The notes: generated by a model not told the origin, from the letters alone. A stretch of 63,985 bases of DNA from an uncultured Gammaproteobacteria bacterium (GCA_913060975.1 CAJXVC010000013.1:65536-129520); one strand, 5' to 3'. Positions 9,013 to 18,407 are shown, counted from the stretch's first letter. A program made the numbers and translations.

Positions 9013-9408
9013 CTAGGAGGGCTTACTCTTGTGTGCAAGTCGATGCGCGTTCTGCTCCCAATTTTCTCCGTCGAATGCTTCGACTCGCATCGTGGTGGGT
9101 ATGGGCTCCAGGCAATTGGCGTTGACATCGACGCCGTCGGGGTTTGAGCGTGGAATATAGAAAGGCTTGATGCCGCAGGTCTGGCAGAAATAATGTGCTG
9201 CAATACCGGTATTAAAACGGTAGGTGTTGAGAGCGTCCTCACCAGCCAGCAGCGTGAATTGCGCGGCGGGAACAATCAAATGTAAATACCCGGATTTGCA
9301 ACAAACCGAGCAATTGCAGCGGTCCACTTGCAACGGATCGCTGGATCGCACCGAGAATGTGACAGCGCCACAATGACAGCTACCCTGATAGGTTTTCATT
9401 GTCGCCAA
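9013..9408 (-). CDS. GFA-family zinc protein
   Basis: A 131-residue GFA/CENP-V domain protein. Zinc-ligand cysteines are C11-H-C13 near the N-terminus, C31-N-C33-S-V-C36, and C75-Q-T-C78-G. The family was named for glutathione-dependent formaldehyde-activating enzyme, but most members have no proven activity. A second, divergent copy lies at 59375-59770. The upstream AGGAGG-like sequence (complement of 9412-9420) supports the ATG at 9408. Confidence 0.85.
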   Translation of the reverse strand: MATMKTYQGSCHCGAVTFSVRSSDPLQVDRCNCSVCCKSGYLHLIVPAAQFTLLAGEDALNTYRFNTGIAAHYFCQTCGIKPFYIPRSNPDGVDVNANCLEPIPTTMRVEAFDGENWEQNAHRLAHKSKPS

Positions 9409-9611
9409 ACTTGCCTCCTTTCATCGCCGCCAAATTATAAGCACTACAGATTGGAATACCAGCGGCTTTCCCGAATCAGCTACCGTGGCTGCATACGTGG
9501 AATTTGCAGTCTCGAGATGCAGGCATGCGCATTGGAGTGATGACAGAGGATGCGCCGGCAGTTGATGAATCAGTCCATATTACTTATTTTCACCATGTGG
9601 TTTGCTCGCAC

Positions 9612-10532
9612 TTACTGAACGGCGGTCAATTCTTCGAAGATTATAGGCAACAGATCAGTGGCATTCCAGCTGGCAACTTGCCCCCAACGCGGATCCAGAT
9701 CTGCAGTAGGGGCAGCTGCTAAAATTTCATCCAGCGTCAAACCCTGATCAATCAGAGTCTGCATGCGGGCACGCAGCTCAAACAGCAAAGATTGCACTTC
9801 CAGCATGCCGGCACGATCCGAAACACCGAAACCATGCCCTGGAATAACCCGGGTTTCCGGTCCTGCCATACCGATCGCCAAGCCCATGGCCTCGATCATG
9901 CCCAGAAAGCTACCACCATTGTAGCGGTCAATAATGGGGTACATATTCGTCCGGAACACATCACCCAGATGCAAGACATCGGATTCAGTGAAATACACGA
10001 AACTGTCGCCATCGGTATGGGCAGGAGGCGACAGGAAAATCTGTACTTCCTCGCCATTGAGATGAAAAGTAATACCTTCACTATAGGTAATTACTGGCCG
10101 GGCAGCCGCTGGCGGTTGATCGAAATAGATGCCACCACGCCGGGGAATACGCAGCTCTTCGAGCATGCGAATCCGCACACTGTCGTGGGCCAGTATCGTT
10201 ACGCCATGGGCTGCCAATTGGTTATTGCCACCAATATGATCGGGATGAATGTGCGTATTGATCACATAGTCGATAGGCGCTGACGTGATTTCGCTCACTG
10301 CCTGTAAAAGAGCCGGCACATCCTGATCAAACCGGTCATCGACCAACAGTACACCGTCCGGCCCACTCATTACAGCGATGTTGCCACCGCCACCTGGCGC
10401 TTCCAGCATATGAACATTGCCCTGCACTGCGCGAATCTGAAAGGCACTGCCTGATTGCGCTAAGGTAGTACCAGCCGTTCCAAACAACAACGTCGTCAGA
10501 CAGACTACGTAACAAGAAATTAACTTAACCAT
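9612..10532 (-). CDS. Secreted metallo-beta-lactamase-fold hydrolase
   Basis: A 306-residue protein with a signal peptide (residues 1-26) and an MBL fold. The zinc motif is NTHIHPDH (H94, H96, D98, H99), followed by HLGDVF and VIPGHGFG, which carry the later metal ligands. It belongs to the broad periplasmic MBL-hydrolase group related to subclass B2/B3-like and quinoprotein-associated hydrolases; the substrate is unknown. An in-frame TGA directly precedes the ATG at 10532, so no longer start is possible. The 5' flank is a 12-bp triple repeat (10527-10562). Confidence 0.8.
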   Translation of the reverse strand: MVKLISCYVVCLTTLLFGTAGTTLAQSGSAFQIRAVQGNVHMLEAPGGGGNIAVMSGPDGVLLVDDRFDQDVPALLQAVSEITSAPIDYVINTHIHPDHIGGNNQLAAHGVTILAHDSVRIRMLEELRIPRRGGIYFDQPPAAARPVITYSEGITFHLNGEEVQIFLSPPAHTDGDSFVYFTESDVLHLGDVFRTNMYPIIDRYNGGSFLGMIEAMGLAIGMAGPETRVIPGHGFGVSDRAGMLEVQSLLFELRARMQTLIDQGLTLDEILAAAPTADLDPRWGQVASWNATDLLPIIFEELTAVQ

Positions 10533-10562
10533 TCATTCAACCATTTATTCAACCATTCATTC
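10527..10562. repeat. 12-bp tandem repeat, 3 copies
   Basis: Three copies of AACCATTCATTC (the middle copy has one change, AACCATTTATTC) overlap the start codon of the metallo-hydrolase gene on the minus strand. The unit length is a multiple of three and each copy contains an ATG on the minus strand. It looks like a replication-slippage product. Confidence 0.85.
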
Positions 10563-10674
10563 AGTCGTGTGTTGGATTGTTGAAAACAACTTCAAGGTGA
10601 CTCTTGATTGCTACAATTGGTACAACTGGCACAATTCACTCTGCCAGCCGACAATAACAAGAGTGTCGATCGCA

Positions 10675-10914
10675 TCAGTCACATCCGCCACCACTATCGT
10701 CGCCACCGAACAGACCACCCAGAAATCCCGAGCTGCCGCCGGGGCGATCAATCTTCTGCCATCCTGTACGCGCTGCCAACCACAATGCCAGCGCGCACAA
10801 CAAGACGAAATCCAGCAACGGCAAGAGAACACCTTGCCATATGCGCGTAGATTCCAGATCGGTAAAACAGAGTGACATGGCCAACAGGCCCAACATCAGC
10901 ACCAATGCTCGCAC
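10675..10914 (-). CDS. Small membrane protein with Gly-rich tail
   Basis: A 79-residue product from a GTG start with GGGAG 7 bp upstream. There are two hydrophobic helices (about residues 3-17 and 28-48), then a basic loop and a glycine-rich end, GGLFGGDDSGGGCD. Short proteins ending in Gly/Asp/Cys tails of this kind are common and uncharacterised in proteobacteria. It is divergent from the acyl ligase. The good ribosome-binding site and the helix pattern argue for a real gene; there is no functional assignment. Confidence 0.55.
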   Translation of the reverse strand: MRALVLMLGLLAMSLCFTDLESTRIWQGVLLPLLDFVLLCALALWLAARTGWQKIDRPGGSSGFLGGLFGGDDSGGGCD

Positions 10915-10940
10915 AGCTGTCTCCCTGTTCTCTTGTTGCC

Positions 10941-10988
10941 TGACTCTTGCCTAACTAACTCTTGCCTAACTCTTGCTTGACTCTAGCA
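10941..10988. repeat. 11-bp degenerate tandem repeat
   Basis: Four imperfect copies of TAACTCTTGCC (10941-10951, 10956-10966, 10967-10977, 10978-10988) lie upstream of the acyl ligase. A TTG at 10973 inside the repeat would extend the ligase frame but has no ribosome-binding site. Confidence 0.75.
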
Positions 10989-11029
10989 CTCCCACGAAGC
11001 AGTTCCAAGCACCTGAAACATGGGCTACT

Positions 11030-12577
11030 ATGCCAGACATGTTGCAACACCGCTTTATCGAATCTGTACGCCGGCAGCCCGACAAACTTGCCTTTATCGA
11101 TCGCTCGACCGGGCAGAATGTCAGTTACTCACGCGCCTTGTTGGCCACTCTGATTCTGGCACGACGATTCCGTAAGCTTGAGCGCGGACGCATTGGCATC
11201 ATGCTACCCACATCATCCGCCGCCGCGCTCTCTGTGGTCGGCGCTGTCATGGGCGGACTCACCCCAGTGATGATCAACTACTCGACGGGGCCTGCCAAGA
11301 ATTGCCGATACGCCCGCCAACAATGTGATTTCAGTGTCATCATTACATCGCGGCAATTATTGGAAAAAACCGGCTGCGAAACATTGCCCGGCATGCTGTT
11401 TATCGAAGACATTCTGCTCAAGCTCGGCAGCTACGAAAAAGCTCTCGCCGCCTGCAAAGCCAAACTTCCCTTGTCATGGCTATGCCGACTCAGTGGCAAA
11501 GCCGATCTCGATAAGCCTGCGGTCATTCTCTTTACCAGTGGCAGCGAGAAAGAACCCAAGGCCGTACAACTTACGCAACGCAATTTACTTTCCAACATCG
11601 ATTCCTTCTCAGACATGATGGATATCTATGGTATGGATAATCTATTGGCTGTCTTGCCCTACTTTCATGTCTTCGGTCTAACAATTAATTTATGGACTCC
11701 GCTTTGTATTGGCATGACATCAATCACCTATGCCAACCCGCTGGACTTTAAAATTATCGCCGGCATTATCCGCGACGACAAACCGCAGTTAATTGTAGGG
11801 ACGCCACTGTTTCTTGAGGGTTATCTGCGGCAATCCAAATCAGGGGATTTCAGTAGTGTGGAACTGGCCGTCACAGGTGCCGACAAGTGTCCGGAGTCAT
11901 TACGCCGGCAATTCATGGACAAGCATGGTATCGACATCATCGAAGGCTATGGCACCACGGAGACCTCACCAGTGATTTCTGCCAATCCACGGGAAGCTAA
12001 CAAGCCAGGCAGTATTGGTCGACCAATCCCGGGGGTCGAGATTCGCATTCAGCATGTCGATACTGGCGAAGCTTGCCCAACAGGTGAAGTCGGCAAGATT
12101 TTCGTACGCGGTGATAACGTCATGCAAGGCTACTTGAACGATGTCGAAGAAACTGCCTATCGTATTCAATCCGGTTGGTACGACACCGGTGATCTGGGCT
12201 ATCTCGATGACGATGGCTATCTGTGGCACAAGGGCCGCCTCAAACGCTTCGTGAAGATCGGCGGCGAGATGGTTTCACTAGTCGCTGTTGAAGAGACGCT
12301 CAATGCTGTCACGCCGGAATCGGTTGAGTGTTGCGCCATTGAACTGCCCGATTCGCGGCGCGGCTCGCGGATTGTTGCGGTCACCAGCGAAACCGTTGAT
12401 GCGCAGAAGATCAGCAAAAAAATGAGTGAAGAATTGCCCAACCTGGCCTTGCCAAAACAGTTCGTGACCGTTCGCGAATTCCCGCGCATGGGCAGCGGCA
12501 AAACCGACTTTCGCAGCCTCACTAATCTGGTTCACCAGCTGGATGAAGGCGGCGCAGAGAATGGCAAGCCTTCGTAA
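11030..12577 (+). CDS. AMP-forming acyl-CoA/acyl-ACP synthetase
   Basis: A 515-residue ANL-superfamily adenylating enzyme. The A3 P-loop is ILFTSGSEKEPKAVQLT (from about residue 165), A5 is EGYGTTETSP (about 305), A7 is GWYDTGDLGYLDDDGYL, and A10-region is GRLKRFVKIGGE (about 401). These residues support ATP-dependent activation of a carboxylic acid, most like long-chain or acyl-ACP synthetases (the Aas C-terminal type). The ATG at 11030 was preferred because the family N-terminus starts around MLQHRFIESVRRQPDKLAF; the frame also opens at a TTG at 10973. It stands alone, followed by a repeat-rich spacer. Confidence 0.85.
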   Translation: MPDMLQHRFIESVRRQPDKLAFIDRSTGQNVSYSRALLATLILARRFRKLERGRIGIMLPTSSAAALSVVGAVMGGLTPVMINYSTGPAKNCRYARQQCDFSVIITSRQLLEKTGCETLPGMLFIEDILLKLGSYEKALAACKAKLPLSWLCRLSGKADLDKPAVILFTSGSEKEPKAVQLTQRNLLSNIDSFSDMMDIYGMDNLLAVLPYFHVFGLTINLWTPLCIGMTSITYANPLDFKIIAGIIRDDKPQLIVGTPLFLEGYLRQSKSGDFSSVELAVTGADKCPESLRRQFMDKHGIDIIEGYGTTETSPVISANPREANKPGSIGRPIPGVEIRIQHVDTGEACPTGEVGKIFVRGDNVMQGYLNDVEETAYRIQSGWYDTGDLGYLDDDGYLWHKGRLKRFVKIGGEMVSLVAVEETLNAVTPESVECCAIELPDSRRGSRIVAVTSETVDAQKISKKMSEELPNLALPKQFVTVREFPRMGSGKTDFRSLTNLVHQLDEGGAENGKPS

Positions 12578-12800
12578 CTCCTGATCTTTCTTCCTGATCA
12601 ATCCTGCTGATCACCCCTTCCTACCGAACCTGCCATGCAAAGCGGTGGTAATTGCGCCGCTGACTCGGCGCATTGTCCGCAATAAGCCCTCGCAACTGTG
12701 ACTCCACCACCCTCTCACGCCTCACCAGTAGCCTACAGCCTTTGTAATCCGGGCTCTGTAGCTCAGCACTACAAAACACTTGCAAAATCCTCCAACTGTA

Positions 12801-12822
12801 CTTATTGTATATATACAGTAAG
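12801..12822. promoter_or_regulatory. Palindromic operator of the GntR/ABC operon
   Basis: A 22-bp inverted repeat centred on TGTATATATACA, with flanks CTTA and TAAG. Only one pair of positions breaks the symmetry (T at 12805 against G at 12818). It lies 9 bp before the GntR start and next to the ribosome-binding site AAGGA. YtrA-subfamily GntR regulators bind long palindromes of this sort in their own promoter, so autorepression is likely. Confidence 0.7.
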
Positions 12823-12831
12823 GATTAAGAC

Positions 12832-13209
12832 ATGCTACTACATATTTCCGAGCAATCCTCAGCGACGCTGCAGGAGCAGATACTGGTCCAAATCAGAGCC
12901 CGCATTCTCAGCAATGAGTTGGCGACGGATTTCGCTTTGCCGAGTATTCGCGGCCTGGCCAAAGATTTAAAAGTCAGCGTGATTACTGTTCAGCGCGCCT
13001 ATGACACCTTGTTGAATGAAGGCCTGATCTACGCGCGCCGCGGCAAAGGCTTCTATGTAGCTGCGCTACCTGAAAGCGATCGCAGTGCCGTCGCAGTCGC
13101 GCGCTTCGAGACAAACCTGCAACAACTTTTAGACGCTGCTCGTCGCGACGGACTTGATGAGACGCAGCTACAGCAAATTTTCACTCGCGCGCTGGGAAAG
13201 GAGGATTAG
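12832..13209 (+). CDS. GntR-family regulator, YtrA subfamily
   Basis: A 125-residue regulator. An N-terminal winged helix (LATDFALPSIRGLAKDLKVS through VITVQRAYDTLLNEGLIYARRGKGFYV, about residues 25-80) is followed by a short helical tail with no large effector domain. That length defines the YtrA subfamily, which is normally co-transcribed with ABC transporter genes. The stop is 2 bp before the ATPase gene. The palindrome at 12801-12822 is its probable operator. Confidence 0.9.
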   Translation: MLLHISEQSSATLQEQILVQIRARILSNELATDFALPSIRGLAKDLKVSVITVQRAYDTLLNEGLIYARRGKGFYVAALPESDRSAVAVARFETNLQQLLDAARRDGLDETQLQQIFTRALGKED

Positions 13210-13211
13210 TC

Positions 13212-14099
13212 ATGGCCTATCTGGAAATAAACGGCCTCGCCAAACACTATACTGGTTACGCGTTAGGGCCTGTTAATCTGCAACTGGACTGTGGTTGCGC
13301 AGCAGCGCTGATTGGCGCCAACGGTGCCGGCAAATCGACTTTGTTTCGCTGTCTTGTTGGTTCTGTACGTCGTGATGGCGGTACAGTCAGTGTGGCCGGC
13401 CAACAGACCGACGAGCAGCATGTATTGTGGCGGCAACAGCTAGGCTACATCGGCGACTTCACGCCGTTTTTCAATGACTGGACCGGACACAAGAATCTGC
13501 GTATTCGTTCACAATTCTATCCTGCCTGGCAATCTCATAAAGCCGAGTCCATCGCCGAACGCCTGCAGCTGGATCTGAACAAAAAAGTCAAAACCTATTC
13601 CACTGGCCAACGCACCAAGCTGAGTATCGTTTGTGCTCTGGCCCATAGCCCGGCACTGTTGCTTTTTGACGAACCCAGCAATGGCCTGGACCCGGTCGCC
13701 AGGCAAACCCTGTTGGAATTGCTGTTTGAGGAAATCGAAGCTGGCGAGACGGCTCTGCTTTACGCCACTCACCATGTCAGTGAAGTCGAAGGGTTGGCTG
13801 ACCGGCTTATCTTTCTCAATAACGGGACAGTTACTCTGGACGCCATCAAGGATGACCTGACCGAGAAGTGGCGGCACCTGAGTTTTCGCAGCGAACAAGC
13901 CATTGGCAGCATCCCCTATGCGACGCCACAAAAATCAGAGCTGCCCTATCAACAGGTTATTTCAGAGGATTATGAGGCGAGTGCTGCTTTCTTGCAGCAG
14001 CAAGGCATCCACGACATTGAAATTAGCCGCCTGTCCGCCGAACAGATCGCCGTAGAAATTTTACGCAACAATGCCAATGGAGCGAACCATGTTTCCTGA
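13212..14099 (+). CDS. ABC transporter ATPase subunit
   Basis: A 295-residue nucleotide-binding subunit. Walker A is GANGAGKST (residues 35-43), the signature is YSTGQRTKLSIV (variant STGQ, near 130), Walker B is LLLFDEPSNGLD (about 152-163), and the H-loop is ATHH. GGAGG sits 7 bp before the ATG. It pairs with the next membrane protein and is probably controlled by the GntR regulator upstream. YtrA-type exporters often respond to envelope stress or antibiotics; the cargo here is unknown. Confidence 0.9.
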   Translation: MAYLEINGLAKHYTGYALGPVNLQLDCGCAAALIGANGAGKSTLFRCLVGSVRRDGGTVSVAGQQTDEQHVLWRQQLGYIGDFTPFFNDWTGHKNLRIRSQFYPAWQSHKAESIAERLQLDLNKKVKTYSTGQRTKLSIVCALAHSPALLLFDEPSNGLDPVARQTLLELLFEEIEAGETALLYATHHVSEVEGLADRLIFLNNGTVTLDAIKDDLTEKWRHLSFRSEQAIGSIPYATPQKSELPYQQVISEDYEASAAFLQQQGIHDIEISRLSAEQIAVEILRNNANGANHVS

Positions 14100-14742
14100 A
14101 TTGCTGAAAACTGAATTCCTGGCTAATCGGTTTCTGATGCTGCTGGGTCTGCTTCTGAATGTGTTTTTTATTCTGCTGATGGGCGTGTTTGATGACCGTG
14201 CTGTTGATGTATTTATTGGCGCGACCAGCATCGTATTCTATATTCACGTCATCGTGATGGTAGTTTCACACAGCGACCAAAAGATAACTCGGCTTTACGC
14301 GCAATTGCCGGTGACAACCCAGCAGATTTTCTGGGCCAGTTGGCTGGTCATTCTGACCTGGCTCGCGGCGCAAACACTAATCTGGTTCGCCTATGGACTG
14401 TGGTTTGATGCAGAGTTTGAAGCGGCACAGATCAGCCTGTTGCTGCAACGCGCCTTGGGCGTACTGGTTTTTCTTGCTGTTATATCGATCGCCTTCGATT
14501 TGTGGGGTTGCCGCCCACGCTTGTGGTTCTGGTTATATGTCGCCTTTCTCGCCGGGTTAATCTCGCTGCCAATTATTTTTGATGTTAACAGCGACCGCAG
14601 CGGGCAAACATTATCTGACCTTTTGCTCGCCACATTCTCGATGTCGACCGGCACCGGCCTCGCGGTGCTGTCGGTATTGTTTGTCGGCTTGCTGCTGGCT
14701 GATCTGGCGGTATTCAAGCGCAACGATAGCTATTTGTACTAG
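14089..14742 (+). CDS. ABC-2-type permease subunit
   Basis: About 217 residues with five or six membrane helices (e.g. FLMLLGLLLNVFFILLMGVF near the N-terminus). The ATG at 14089 has GGAG six bases upstream and is preferred to the in-frame ATG at 14071. It overlaps the ATPase gene by 11 bp, so translation is coupled. No family motif is strong; the permease role is inferred from position after the ATPase. The last codons (NDSYLY) run into a repeat-rich spacer. Confidence 0.75.
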   Translation: MFPELLKTEFLANRFLMLLGLLLNVFFILLMGVFDDRAVDVFIGATSIVFYIHVIVMVVSHSDQKITRLYAQLPVTTQQIFWASWLVILTWLAAQTLIWFAYGLWFDAEFEAAQISLLLQRALGVLVFLAVISIAFDLWGCRPRLWFWLYVAFLAGLISLPIIFDVNSDRSGQTLSDLLLATFSMSTGTGLAVLSVLFVGLLLADLAVFKRNDSYLY

Positions 14743-14792
14743 GCTATTTATACTAACCCATTTGTACTGTGCTATTTGTACCAGACTGTCGG

Positions 14793-14828
14793 TACTCACA
14801 ATACTCTCAATACTCACAATACTCGCAG
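14793..14828. repeat. 9-bp tandem repeat, 4 copies
   Basis: Four copies of TACTCACAA (copy 2 TACTCTCAA, copy 4 TACTCGCAG). Just before them (14728-14784) a looser repeat of GCTATTTGTACTAG duplicates the 3' end of the permease gene, including its stop codon. The whole spacer between two convergent transporter operons is slippage-type sequence. Confidence 0.8.
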
Positions 14829-14945
14829 CACCTGGCATCCAAGTGTATCGGAGACATTAAGATAAGGACTGCGCGGTGGGCTATCGAGCGGCTTACCTGA
14901 CGGTTAATTAGCAAATCATCAATTCGAACAATGATCGAACTAGCG

Positions 14946-16562
14946 CTAAGAACCTGAGTCAGCTGCGCGCGCAGCGAGCAAAGATTTACCAGGGATGGCA
15001 TCGAGCAAGGCTCGCGTATAGTCCTGCTTTGGCGCGGTGAAGATTTCATTGGCAGTGCCAGCCTCAACCAGCTCGCCACTGCGCATCACCAGAATTCGAT
15101 CCGATAAATAGCGCACAACGCCAAGATCGTGAGAAACAAACAGCATGGTCAGGTCAAAGCGATCGACCAGTTCCAGCAGCAGATCGAGAATCTGCGCCTG
15201 AATAGTCACATCCAAAGCCGAGACAGGCTCATCGGCAATGATGAATTGCGGCTTGGTGGCGATAGCCCGACCGATAGCAATGCGTTGCCGCTGCCCGCCA
15301 GAGAACTCATGGGGATAGCGCAACACACTCTCGCGCGCCAGACCTACCGAGTCCATCAATCTGAAGACTTCCGCATCGAGGTTCTTGCGATTACAAATAC
15401 CATGTAACAGCAGCGGTTCCGACAAGGTATCGTAAACCGTCATGCGCGGATTCAGGCTGGCATAAGGGTCTTGAAAGATCATCTGCATTTGTCGGCGCAG
15501 CGGCTTTAACTGCCTGGCGTTCATGTGCGTGACATCGTGATCCTTGAAGCGGATGGAACCACTGGTCGGATTCACCAAGCGCAGGATGCTGCGCCCCAGT
15601 GTCGATTTACCGCTGCCGGATTCTCCGACCAGCCCCAGAATCTCACCACGCTCTATTTGCAGGGATACATTGTTAACTGCTTTTACTTCGGAGTCCGTGC
15701 CAGACTCGCCAAAGAACACACAGAGATTGTCGACCGATACAATGGGCGGCTCATCTTGCGCCGGTGCTGGTTGCTTTTCACCAACTGGGACCGCAGCCAA
15801 TAATTTTTTCGTATATGGATGACTCGCTGCAGTGAAGATTGCATCACGGCTACCCTGCTCTACCAACTTGCCATTTTGCATCACGGCAATATTGTCAGCG
15901 ATATCAGCCACCACCGACAGGTCATGGCTAATAAAAATCACACCGATATTGCGGCGAACTTGCAGGTCTTTTAACAGTTTAAGAATTTGCGCCTGTACCG
16001 TGACATCGAGCGCCGTAGTGGGCTCATCGGCAATTATGATTTCCGGTTCAGTAATCAGCGCCATGGCAATCATCACGCGTTGCCGCATGCCGCCAGAAAA
16101 CTCAAACGGCCAGGCATTCATGCGCTGCGCTGCATTGTTAATGCCGACTTCTTCAAGTGTGGCGGTGGCCTTCTCCCAGGCTTCCTCACGCTTCATATCG
16201 AAGTGCAGCAGCAGTGGCTCTATCAACTGCTCGCCAACTTTCAAAAACGGATTCAATGAGGTCATTGGATCCTGAAAGATAATGGAAATACCCTTGCCGC
16301 GAACCTTGCGCATTTCGCTATTCGAGAGCCTTAGCAAATCCTTGCCAGCAAACATGGCAGTGCCGGCTTCAACGCGCCCCGGCGGCATGGGCACGAGGCC
16401 CAAGAGGCTATAACAGGCAACAGACTTGCCTGAACCGGACTCGCCGATGATGGCATAGGTCTCACCCGCGTGAACGTCAAAGCTGACGCCATCGACGGCG
16501 CGCACCAGCCCATTACGGGTGTGGAAATGAATCGTCAGATCTTTTACTGAGAGCAATGCCAT
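14946..16562 (-). CDS. Oligopeptide ABC importer, fused ATPases (OppD-OppF / YejF type)
   Basis: A 538-residue protein with two complete nucleotide-binding domains. The first has Walker A GESGSGKS at residues 40-47, FSGGMRQR and IADEPTTALDV. The second has GESGSGKST near residue 314, FSGGQRQR and IADEPVSALDV. Each domain ends in an oligopeptide-type C-terminal extension (SHPYTKKLLAAVP; KQDYTRALLDAIPG). Such fusions are usual in YejF-like and DppDF-like importers. It starts 2 bp after the OppC-type permease gene and is last in the operon. Confidence 0.92.
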   Translation of the reverse strand: MALLSVKDLTIHFHTRNGLVRAVDGVSFDVHAGETYAIIGESGSGKSVACYSLLGLVPMPPGRVEAGTAMFAGKDLLRLSNSEMRKVRGKGISIIFQDPMTSLNPFLKVGEQLIEPLLLHFDMKREEAWEKATATLEEVGINNAAQRMNAWPFEFSGGMRQRVMIAMALITEPEIIIADEPTTALDVTVQAQILKLLKDLQVRRNIGVIFISHDLSVVADIADNIAVMQNGKLVEQGSRDAIFTAASHPYTKKLLAAVPVGEKQPAPAQDEPPIVSVDNLCVFFGESGTDSEVKAVNNVSLQIERGEILGLVGESGSGKSTLGRSILRLVNPTSGSIRFKDHDVTHMNARQLKPLRRQMQMIFQDPYASLNPRMTVYDTLSEPLLLHGICNRKNLDAEVFRLMDSVGLARESVLRYPHEFSGGQRQRIAIGRAIATKPQFIIADEPVSALDVTIQAQILDLLLELVDRFDLTMLFVSHDLGVVRYLSDRILVMRSGELVEAGTANEIFTAPKQDYTRALLDAIPGKSLLAARAADSGS

Positions 16563-16564
16563 GA

Positions 16565-17458
16565 CTAGTCCCGTGACGCCTTGGGGTCGAGCGCATCGCG
16601 CAGCCCATCGCCGAGAAAGTTCAATGCAAAGAGTGTCAATGTCAGGGCAAAGCCTGGAAATAACAGCAACCAGGGATACTCCTCCATGGACTCAACGCCG
16701 TAGGAGATGAGCAAGCCCCAGGAAGAATTAGGCGGCTGTATACCGAGGCCAAGAAAGCTTAAAAACGCCTCGAGCAACATGACGTTGGGAATAGTCAGCG
16801 TGGTATAGACGATGACCGGGCCCAGCACATTGGGAATAACGTGTTTGCGAATAATGGCAGCTGGTGACAAGCCCAGTGAGATTGCCGCCTCGATAAACTC
16901 CTGCTGGCGCAAGTTCTGTACCTGGCCACGAACAATACGCGCCATGGTCAGCCATTCGACCGCGCCGATGGCCAGAAACAACAGTAAGAGATTGCGCCCA
17001 AACACCACCATTAGCAGGATTATGAAAATCATGAATGGCAGGGCATAAATGATGTCGACCAAACGCATCATGACAGAATCGACGCGCCCACCGACATAAC
17101 CTGCAATGGCGCCATAGGTCACACCTACCACCAATGCCACCGACGTAGCGATAAAGCCAACGGCCAAAGAGATGCGGCCGCCGTAAATAATACGCGTTAG
17201 CAAATCACGGCCAAATGTATCGGTGCCCAGCCAATGCGCGGCAGAAGGCGCACTGGCACCGAGACGCAGATCCTGATCTTCATAGCCGTAAGGGGTGATC
17301 CAGGGCGCAAGAATACAGATCACTATGATAAAGCCCAGAAAGCCCAGGCCGAACATGGCCAGCTTGTTCTTGCGCAGCCGAACCCAGGCATCCTGCCACA
17401 GGGAAACACCCTTGGGAGTGGCGGCGAGCAAATTATCTGGCGTTGTGGTGTCGGTCAT
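16565..17458 (-). CDS. Oligopeptide ABC permease, OppC type
   Basis: A 297-residue permease with six helices. The N-terminal OppC-type linker ILAPWITPYGYEDQDL is followed by HWLGTDTFGRDLLTRIIYGGR, and the EAA loop is EFIEAAISLGLSPAAIIRKHVIPN. It overlaps the OppB-type gene by 4 bp. It forms the membrane channel together with OppB. Confidence 0.92.
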   Translation of the reverse strand: MTDTTTPDNLLAATPKGVSLWQDAWVRLRKNKLAMFGLGFLGFIIVICILAPWITPYGYEDQDLRLGASAPSAAHWLGTDTFGRDLLTRIIYGGRISLAVGFIATSVALVVGVTYGAIAGYVGGRVDSVMMRLVDIIYALPFMIFIILLMVVFGRNLLLLFLAIGAVEWLTMARIVRGQVQNLRQQEFIEAAISLGLSPAAIIRKHVIPNVLGPVIVYTTLTIPNVMLLEAFLSFLGLGIQPPNSSWGLLISYGVESMEEYPWLLLFPGFALTLTLFALNFLGDGLRDALDPKASRD

Positions 17459-18390
17459 TTGCCTTTACTGAATTGATAGCGCAAGCGCGGATTGAGCCAG
17501 GCCGCCAGAAAGTCTGACAGCAGATTGAATAGCACGATCAAGGTCGCCAGAAAGGTCGTCGTGCCGAGGATCATGGTGTAGTCACGATTAAAGGCGGCTT
17601 GCACGTAGAAGCGGCCGAGGCCGGGAATCTGAAAAATGGTTTCCACGACGAAGGAACCGCTGAGCAAACCGGCGAAGGCCGGGCCGAGATAACTGATTAC
17701 TGGCAACAAACCACCGCGCAGGGCGTGCTTGATAACGACCACGTGGCCAGGCAAGCCCTTGGCGCGGGCAGTGCGCATGTAATCCTGGGACAACACTTCC
17801 AGCATGCCTGAGCGGCTCAGTCGCGCGATATAGGCCGCATACATGGCGCCAAGCGTAATACTGGGCAGGATTTTGTCGCCCGGTGAGCTACCCCAGCCGG
17901 ACACAGGGAGCCAGTCGAACCAGATGCCAAACACCAACACGAGCAGGGGCCCGAGCAGGAAGGTCGGCATACAGATACCCACCATGGCCAGGCTCATGGG
18001 AATATAGTCTTGTATGGAATTGGGTTTGAGTGCAGCAATAACCCCGGCAAGCACGCCGATAACTACCGCCACCAACATGGCATACAAACCAAGCTCGGCG
18101 GTGATTGGCAAGCCTTGCAAAATCAGCTCATCGACACGCTGACCGGGAAAATTGAACGATGGCCCCATATCCCCCTGAGCAAGATCAGCAAGATAGGTAA
18201 AATACTGCTGGTACATAGGCAGGTCGAGTCGATACTGGCGCTCAAGCGCCGCTTCGACCTGAGGGGAAACTGCTTTCTCACTGGAGAACGGGCCGCCAGG
18301 TGCAACACGCACCAGAAAGAAGGTTACCGTGATGACTGTCAGTATTACCGGAATCGCCTGAAGCGTCCGAAACGCGATGAATCGCCACAT
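17455..18390 (-). CDS. Oligopeptide ABC permease, OppB type
   Basis: A 311-residue permease. The N-terminus FIAFRTLQAIPVILTVITVTFFLVR, the APGGPF motif and the EAA loop YMRTARAKGLPGHVVVIKHALR are typical OppB/DppB features. It sits 17 bp after the binding-protein gene and overlaps the OppC-type gene by 4 bp. It is an inner-membrane protein. Confidence 0.92.
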   Translation of the reverse strand: MWRFIAFRTLQAIPVILTVITVTFFLVRVAPGGPFSSEKAVSPQVEAALERQYRLDLPMYQQYFTYLADLAQGDMGPSFNFPGQRVDELILQGLPITAELGLYAMLVAVVIGVLAGVIAALKPNSIQDYIPMSLAMVGICMPTFLLGPLLVLVFGIWFDWLPVSGWGSSPGDKILPSITLGAMYAAYIARLSRSGMLEVLSQDYMRTARAKGLPGHVVVIKHALRGGLLPVISYLGPAFAGLLSGSFVVETIFQIPGLGRFYVQAAFNRDYTMILGTTTFLATLIVLFNLLSDFLAAWLNPRLRYQFSKGK

Positions 18391-18407
18391 AAAACTATCG
18401 ATTCCGG

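Noticed and set aside
10527..10562. Possible CRISPR-like or operator array
   Set aside because: Units are directly adjacent with no spacers and overlap a start codon; simple tandem duplication explains it.
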